The translations under genes were made by a program, and so were the position numbers. A stretch of 10,636 nt of DNA, from the NCBI GenBank assembly GCA_001275005.1, contig JWZX01000257.1:1-10636 (forward strand). Reading direction: 5' to 3'. Position 1 is the first letter of the stretch. Each line of letters begins with the position of its first letter. The notes beneath the pieces were generated by a model. That model did no database searches. It saw only the letters and a program-made list of their open reading frames with translations, and was not told where the DNA came from. This document shows positions 6,017 to 10,636 of this stretch, piece after piece. This DNA is from Chrysochromulina tobinii (Eukaryota > Haptophyta > Prymnesiales > Chrysochromulinaceae).

Positions 6017-6910
6017 TCACGTGCTGGACCCCGTGGGTCGCCAATGGGCTAGCCAGGTGCCCAGTGTAGTCTCGCCGACACACAACAACTTTTTCCGTGT
6101 GGCCCACACACGGTAGATATCGATGATTCCGTCGGCAGGCTCGGGGGGGTCGACATTGTTGCAGATCCATTGTCCTACGAGCGCAGCTTGCTCCGCCGCC
6201 GGCGTGTCCTGCAAATCACACGTTGCTCTGGTTGCTTTGACTGTGGCGTACGGCATCTGCGTCAGCAACTGCTTCAGCGTCGTAGGGATGGCGTCAGCGC
6301 CACCGCCAATGTGGTGGATCTCGGCGTATTGGCCGGCGCCGAGGATGGCTTTGAACTGCCCGAGAGCACGGAGGGACGCAGCTGCATTGAGGTGCGCGGC
6401 ATTCATCGAGTCGAGGAAAGTGCCCGTCTGCGGCGGCGCTGGAAAGTAGATGACATCTGCCGCTCCGAGGACTCGCTCGTGCGCCGGCAGTCGAGCGACT
6501 GCTTCGGCGAAGTCGATTAGGAAGCAGGCTGCGCGCGTCTCGATGGCACCGCCGTGGCGTGCTCCTTTCTTGAGCCCTCCCTCCTCGCACGCTTTGCGAA
6601 GCAAGCCACCGAAGAACTCGAGTCGGACCATGAAGTGAGCAGAGCCGTCCGCGAGCGCGGCGTCCGCCGTGACGCCCGACAGCAGCGTAAGCCAGTCAAC
6701 GAGGAGCTGGTGGATGGCGTGGTGCTCTGAAGGTTCCAGGCCGAGGGCCTCGACCAGAATGTGGACCGGCTGGAACCCATGTTGGAATAGCCCAGCCGAT
6801 CGCTCGATGATTTCAGCGTCGCCCGCAGGGTTTCCAACGTACTCGAGATGGTACGTCCTCAAGTCCGAAGACGAGATGGTTTCAGCGCCGAGTGCGTGTG
6901 CGTGTGCCAT
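6017..6910 (-). CDS. Hypothetical protein, 297 residues, unrecognised family
   Basis: ATG at 6910 and TGA at 6017-6019. The frame is open further upstream to an ATG at 7105, but the extra 65 residues are Arg-rich low-complexity sequence and would overlap the divergent plus-strand gene, so I prefer 6910. The product looks globular and mainly helical. It includes LVEALGLEPSEHHAIHQLLV (51-70), HFMVRLEFFGGLLRKACEE (92-110), an AERV-like helical stretch to 148 leading into DVIYFPAPPQTGTF (152-165), and a C-terminal part with several Trp (248, 269, 286, 290). A Gly-rich IHHIGGGAD (198-206) is the most motif-like segment. There are no membrane segments or signal peptide. Amino-acid composition is balanced, unlike its repeat-rich neighbours, which supports a real gene. 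Divergent to the plus-strand gene about 180 bp away. Confidence 0.75.
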   Translation of the reverse strand: MAHAHALGAETISSSDLRTYHLEYVGNPAGDAEIIERSAGLFQHGFQPVHILVEALGLEPSEHHAIHQLLVDWLTLLSGVTADAALADGSAHFMVRLEFFGGLLRKACEEGGLKKGARHGGAIETRAACFLIDFAEAVARLPAHERVLGAADVIYFPAPPQTGTFLDSMNAAHLNAAASLRALGQFKAILGAGQYAEIHHIGGGADAIPTTLKQLLTQMPYATVKATRATCDLQDTPAAEQAALVGQWICNNVDPPEPADGIIDIYRVWATRKKLLCVGETTLGTWLAHWRPTGSST

Positions 6911-7089
6911 TCTAGGTGACACTAGGGCCCGTGGAAGAGGCGCGCACGCGAGCCCTCCTCGTGTGCAGTCGGGAGCGCGCACGACAGTCCACGCTCGAAA
7001 CTTGTACGCTCTTTTTGTGGGTCGTCGCGCGGCGCGGCGCGCGCGCATACGAGGCCCATCCAGCATCCAAAACTTATACTCTCCGTGTG
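6911..7089. promoter_or_regulatory. Divergent intergenic region with duplicated 14-bp motif
   Basis: This region separates head-to-head genes. The motif AAACTTRTACNCTC occurs at 6998-7011 (AAACTTGTACGCTC) and 7070-7083 (AAACTTATACTCTC), same orientation, 72 bp apart, 12 of 14 bases identical. On the minus strand the second copy reads GAGTATAAGTTT, a TATA-box-like sequence 163-168 bp before the ATG at 6910. Reading it as a promoter for the minus gene is inference. Between the copies lies a GCGCG-rich segment (7025-7048). Confidence 0.4.
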
Positions 7090-10000
7090 ATGTCGAGCTT
7101 TTCATTTGCGTTATTGAACGCGCCGCGGTGTGGATGCTTTCGCCGTTGGCTGATTACGGGGTCGACCCTGTCCACGCGCCCGCCGAACTTCTTCGCCCTC
7201 GTCATGCCACCGCTCGATCAAATTACAATTTCTTCACCAGGCGCCCGCGCCCACCAGTCCCTACCACCGGGCCTGCCCGTCGCCAACCAAGTCGCATCGT
7301 CTGCGATCACAACTGGCCCTGCCCCACGTGGCCAGCTCGCAACAGGCGCGAGCACATTCACGTCGCCGGATCTTATGAGGGTGGAAGCTCACCACCGCAA
7401 CAATGACACCATCCCTCTCCTCACCACCATGCCGGTGCCGGCAAACTGGTCGTCGATCCAATTTGTGCATTCGATCAACATCATTCCGCATCAGCGTGAA
7501 GGAGGCAATGCTGAACACAATCCGTTCGTTCTACCCATCGCCGCCGGCCTGGCCACTGCGACGAACCTCGCCGGCCTGCTGCGCCGTGAAATTCTCTACC
7601 CGTACTGCGCCCACCGCGTGGGCGTCTCCGTGAACAGCCTCGCTGCCGACGACATGTTCTCCAAGATCTTCCCCAGCGGGCAATCGGCGTTCATTGCTGC
7701 GAAAGACCGCGGCAAACCGACGGGCCTCTTCATCGTGCAGATCGCGCCCGGGTACGTCCAAGAGATCGCCTTGTTCCTCTCGCGGCACGCACTCGGCTTC
7801 CTTGTCACGGTCGACCAGGGCGAATTCGCCACCTCCTACAACAAGGCGGTAGCCATCGAGCGCAAGATCATGGGCCAGGACGTGTCAGTTGCCGAGGTGG
7901 CGCGCGCCATCTACAAGATGACGGGCTTCGTTGCCACCGTCCTTTACGACCGCAATTACTTCGACCACCACATCTTCGCGTTCGAGGTCGATCAGCTTGC
8001 ACATCGCGTCTACATCCGGTGCAACGGCGGCGAGGACTCGATCATGCTGGCCGGCGTCGCAAGGCCCATCTTCGACTACGGGCAAAGGGTGGTCCGCCAC
8101 AAGTTCTCCATCGCGGGCCCGGGCGGGATCGGCTACTTCGACGAGCACGTCAAACAGCAGATTGCGAATCGCATCTGCTGCAATCCGAACACGATTGACG
8201 CCAAGATATCCGACGTGGCCCTACCCGGAGCCAATCTCTTTGACATCGAGGTCGACTTCTCCCAGCTGACACTCCACCAGCTCGCCATCATCATCGGCCA
8301 GGGCTGCGTTCGTATCCCGTACAGGGACCTTCCCCACCTCTCCACCATCCTGACGGTCACGCAGGATGCAAACCAGATGCAACTGCTCCAAAACTTTCAG
8401 ATGCTCAGACCCGTCCGCGACGCCTCAGCCGCAGCGGAGATCGGCGGGGCGCCGTTACAGATCGCGGCGAACACCACTACCCGTGCTATGCTTCGCCTCG
8501 CCATCGACGACGAGGTTGCCCTCCTGCAGCATGCTGCTCGCCCGGCGCAATCGAGCGTGACGGGGCCGCCGCCGCCGACCGCTCCGCTCCCGCTCCATGC
8601 GGTGGCGCCCGCGACCCCGCTCGCACCGCCTGCGCCGCGCAGGCTGGCGCAGACCCCGCCCGGCTTATCGACACACGTCCGTGCCGTCGATGCGCCTCGG
8701 ACCCCGGATCAGGTTCTTACGGCGGCCGCCCAGGTCTCGATCAACGCCCACGTACTCCTTGGTGCCCTGAAGCACGCGACCACGGACCCCCTATCCACGG
8801 AAGACGACCGCGCCGCCGCGAGCGTGGCCTTCGCACAACAGTTCATGGCCTACGAAGCGGCTACTGCCGAGTACCAGCGGGTGGCGCTCCTCTCTCCCAC
8901 CGAGCGTGACGCCGAAGAGCTTCAGCGGCTCGCAGCAGTTGCCGCCCCGATGGCTCTCTCCACCCCGCCGCCAACCCCGCCGCCACCGACGGCCACCGTC
9001 CCGCCGGTGCCTCTCATCTCTACCCCCCCGCTCCAGCTGCCGAGCTCGGAAGGTACGATGCCCTCCCCCCCTTCTCCTCTCCCATCCCTCCCTCTCACTA
9101 CACCCGGCTTCGTTCTCTCTACGCAGGGTCATCCGCGTGAGGGCGGAGCGGGCGACGCGGCTCTCGATGAGAGCTGCAAGGGTAGCAGTCTCGCATGCGA
9201 GCCGGTGCGAGAGCAGAGAGAGGAGGAGGAGAGAGAGAGAGGAGAGGGAGTCGAGACTGAGGCACTGCACTTTGCCCCGGAGGCACAGACGAAGCCGGAG
9301 GACAGCGGACCTGGGGGAGGCTCTGCAGCGGGGGAAGAGGCCGAATCGTCGCCGTACGCCGATGTAGGTGGCGGTGCAGAGGAGGAGAACGGCGGCGAGT
9401 TACCGCACATCGATGACGCTGTGAGAAACGACAGGCCAGGTGGGCAGTATGAGGAGGTATGGTTTGACGTATACGAGAGAGAATGGAATGAGAGTCGGCG
9501 CATGGTCACATATATCGGCCGGGTGTACGCATCCTGTGCCTCCCGCGTCCGACGTAAGCCCGCCTCCCGCGCCAGCCCCGCCGCCGCCCTGGCCGCCGCG
9601 CTTGCTGTCACTCCAGCCCTCGTCCCTGACGTCAGATCGGCTGCTACTCATGCCCCCGCCGCTCGAGCCTCTGCCGCCTCCGCCTCCGCCCCTGCCCTCA
9701 CCGCCCCAGCCATCGGCTCGACCGCTGCTACCGTCCCCCTCGCCGTCGCCCCTGCATCCTCCGCCTCCGCCACCGCCGCCCACGACGACGCCACCCCCGC
9801 CCTCGTCACCGCTGCCCGAGCTGCAGCCACACCTCCGGCTCCTACCGCCTCCACCGCCGCCGCCCTCGCCCCCCCTGCCGCCGACATCGCCGCCCACGAC
9901 GGCGCCGCCCACGACGGCGCCGCCTCCACTCTCGCCACTGCCGTCCGAGCTGCCGCTGCACCCTCCGCGCCTGCCCCCTCGACCGCCGCCCTCGCCTCTC

Positions 10001-10636
10001 CTTCCCTCGCACCCGCTGCCCTCGCCGACGTCGTCCTCACCGCCGCCGCCCTCGCCCCCCCTGCCGCCGTCATCGTCGCTTATGACGGCACCGCCCACGA
10101 CAGCGCCGCCTCCACCCTCGCCACTGACGTCCGAGCTGCCGCTGCACCCTCCGCGACTGCCTCCGCGACCGCCGCATTCACCCCTCCTCCCATTGCCACA
10201 ATCCATCTAGAACCCGCTGCCTCTGCCGACGTCGCCCCCACCTTCGCCGCCCTTGCATCCACCGCCACCGCCACTGTCGCCCGCGATGCCGCCCCCTCCG
10301 CCCTCGTCACCACCGCCCGAGCCGCAACCACACTTCCTGCTACTACCGCCTTCACCGCCCCCTCTCTCGCCTCTTCTCCCCCCGCTGCCGCCTCCCTCGC
10401 ACCCACCGCCCACGCCGACGTCGCCTTCGCCGTCGCCGCCCTCGCCCTCCCCGCCGCCGTCATCGCCTCCCGCGACGACGCCGCCTCCGCCTTCGTTACT
10501 GTCGCCCGCGCCGCTGCCCTCTTCCCCCCCCACGCCGCCTCCCCCCTCACTGCCACCCCCATCGCCCCCGCCGCCAACGCCACCGCCACCGTCGACACTG
10601 CCCTCACCCCCGCCGCCGCCGCCGCCGCCCTCGCAG
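7090..10636 (+). CDS. Large hypothetical protein, 3' end outside window
   Basis: The frame is open from 6916 (after TAG 6913-6915) to the last base. The first ATG is 7090 and a second is at 7204; from 7090 it gives 1182 codons without a stop. No family is recognised. Residues about 100-440 look like a conserved globular part of balanced composition. It includes two beta-alpha-beta-like stretches, GLFIVQIAP...GFLVTVD (212-245) and NLFDIEVDF...CVRIPYRD (382-413). A Pro/Ala linker (491-525) follows, then a helical segment (535-618), a second Pro-rich linker (620-680), an acidic Glu/Gly segment (690-780) and a short aromatic patch (GQYEEVWFDVYEREW, about 785-800). From about residue 840 the frame is Ala/Pro/Thr repeats. 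The true frame of this tail is uncertain (frame +2 gives Pro/Ser repeats), so an intron or frame change after about 9550 is possible. No nucleotide-binding loop, polymerase, protease or zinc-finger motif was found. Confidence 0.72.
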   Translation, partial: MSSFSFALLNAPRCGCFRRWLITGSTLSTRPPNFFALVMPPLDQITISSPGARAHQSLPPGLPVANQVASSAITTGPAPRGQLATGASTFTSPDLMRVEAHHRNNDTIPLLTTMPVPANWSSIQFVHSINIIPHQREGGNAEHNPFVLPIAAGLATATNLAGLLRREILYPYCAHRVGVSVNSLAADDMFSKIFPSGQSAFIAAKDRGKPTGLFIVQIAPGYVQEIALFLSRHALGFLVTVDQGEFATSYNKAVAIERKIMGQDVSVAEVARAIYKMTGFVATVLYDRNYFDHHIFAFEVDQLAHRVYIRCNGGEDSIMLAGVARPIFDYGQRVVRHKFSIAGPGGIGYFDEHVKQQIANRICCNPNTIDAKISDVALPGANLFDIEVDFSQLTLHQLAIIIGQGCVRIPYRDLPHLSTILTVTQDANQMQLLQNFQMLRPVRDASAAAEIGGAPLQIAANTTTRAMLRLAIDDEVALLQHAARPAQSSVTGPPPPTAPLPLHAVAPATPLAPPAPRRLAQTPPGLSTHVRAVDAPRTPDQVLTAAAQVSINAHVLLGALKHATTDPLSTEDDRAAASVAFAQQFMAYEAATAEYQRVALLSPTERDAEELQRLAAVAAPMALSTPPPTPPPPTATVPPVPLISTPPLQLPSSEGTMPSPPSPLPSLPLTTPGFVLSTQGHPREGGAGDAALDESCKGSSLACEPVREQREEEERERGEGVETEALHFAPEAQTKPEDSGPGGGSAAGEEAESSPYADVGGGAEEENGGELPHIDDAVRNDRPGGQYEEVWFDVYEREWNESRRMVTYIGRVYASCASRVRRKPASRASPAAALAAALAVTPALVPDVRSAATHAPAARASAASASAPALTAPAIGSTAATVPLAVAPASSASATAAHDDATPALVTAARAAATPPAPTASTAAALAPPAADIAAHDGAAHDGAASTLATAVRAAAAPSAPAPSTAALASPSLAPAALADVVLTAAALAPPAAVIVAYDGTAHDSAASTLATDVRAAAAPSATASATAAFTPPPIATIHLEPAASADVAPTFAALASTATATVARDAAPSALVTTARAATTLPATTAFTAPSLASSPPAAASLAPTAHADVAFAVAALALPAAVIASRDDAASAFVTVARAAALFPPHAASPLTATPIAPAANATATVDTALTPAAAAAALA
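9058..9083. other. Pyrimidine-rich tract inside the plus-strand gene
   Basis: An uninterrupted C/T run (9061-9083) lies after GAAGGTACG and before CTCTCTACGCAG, which together resemble a 74-nt intron (9053-9126). Removing it would bring in a TGA within four codons, whereas leaving it in keeps the frame open, so I read it as a coded Pro/Ser linker. Confidence 0.4.
9215..9250 (+). repeat. 36-nt uninterrupted homopurine tract
   Basis: All 36 bases are A or G, mostly GA and GGA steps, coding an Arg/Glu run (REEEERERGEG). Such mirror-like purine tracts can adopt triplex (H-DNA) structure. It lies about 130 bp after the pyrimidine-rich tract on the same strand. Confidence 0.75.
9817..10636 (+). 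repeat. ~186-bp tandem repeat array coding ~62-residue units
   Basis: A shared CCCGAGC / GTCCGAGC-type core places an in-frame Arg codon at 9817, 9946, 10132, 10318 and 10507, spacings of 129, 186, 186 and 189 bp, all multiples of three. Units beginning at 9853 and 10039 share more than 35 consecutive bases apart from one mismatch, and again match closely around 9895/10081. Later units are more diverged. In frame +1 each unit gives Ala-rich sequence around STLAT.VRAAA; in frame +2 it gives Pro/Ser-rich sequence around SPL.SELPLHPPRLPPRPP. The array continues past the window edge. Confidence 0.8.

Noticed and set aside
6911-7105. 65-residue N-terminal extension of the 297-residue protein from ATG 7105
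   Set aside because: Arg-rich low-complexity sequence over a GCGCG-rich spacer, overlapping the first codons of the divergent gene.
9053-9126. Intron-like segment (GTACGA ... CTACGCAG) in the plus-strand gene
   Set aside because: It has good borders and a pyrimidine tract, but its length of 74 nt shifts the frame into a TGA at 9138-9140, while the unspliced frame stays open and codes plausible protein up to about 9550. A truncating alternative splice cannot be excluded.
9400-10607. Minus-strand Gly- and Ala-rich frames opposite the repeat tail
   Set aside because: Reverse complements of GCC/CCG-rich repeats leave all frames open; no non-repetitive protein sequence supports them.
7090-10636. 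Retroelement or virus hallmark in the large plus-strand frame
   Set aside because: I looked for a reverse-transcriptase YxDD box, zinc knuckles, an aspartic-protease triad and a P-loop and saw none; a gag-like or capsid role would be speculation.

Overview
The window reads as GC-rich eukaryotic microbial DNA: a nuclear genome of a high-GC microalga or other protist is my first guess, and a GC-rich large DNA virus of such a host is the main alternative. The reasons are large intronless-looking genes rich in Ala, Glu and Pro, genes on both strands with no Shine-Dalgarno-spaced operons, and abundant mini- and microsatellites both outside and inside genes. No rRNA, tRNA, CRISPR array, IS element or recognisable hallmark enzyme was seen. 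None of the three main proteins could be assigned to a known family by eye, so functions are left open.

Layout. Positions 1-1690 carry no convincing gene. This part holds a degenerate 41-bp minisatellite (about 155-410), several inverted repeats (534-559, 769-906, 1131-1164), a 24-bp repeat (1436-1495) and a 14-bp array (1521-1694) that abuts and overlaps the end of the next gene. Positions 1691-5626 (minus) encode a 1311-residue coiled-coil protein built largely from short tandem repeats. After a 390-bp spacer containing (GACT)5, 6017-6910 (minus) encodes a 297-residue orphan protein. Across a short divergent spacer with a duplicated 14-bp motif, a plus-strand reading frame starts at 7090 (or 7204). 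It runs open to the right edge, 1182 codons without a stop. It has a globular-looking N-terminal half, Pro-rich and acidic linkers, and a tail of about 62-codon tandem repeats from about 9850 onward.

How they may work together. The 297-residue gene and the plus-strand gene are head to head about 180 bp apart and could share a bidirectional promoter. The coiled-coil gene lies downstream of the 297-residue gene on the same strand, but the 390-bp gap suggests separate transcription. The most interesting points are the uncharacterised divergent pair, the repeat tail whose substitution pattern favours a different reading frame from the one open upstream, and the coiled coil whose heptads coincide with a 21-bp minisatellite. 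I cannot demonstrate a new system from sequence alone; these are candidates for structure prediction and homology searches.
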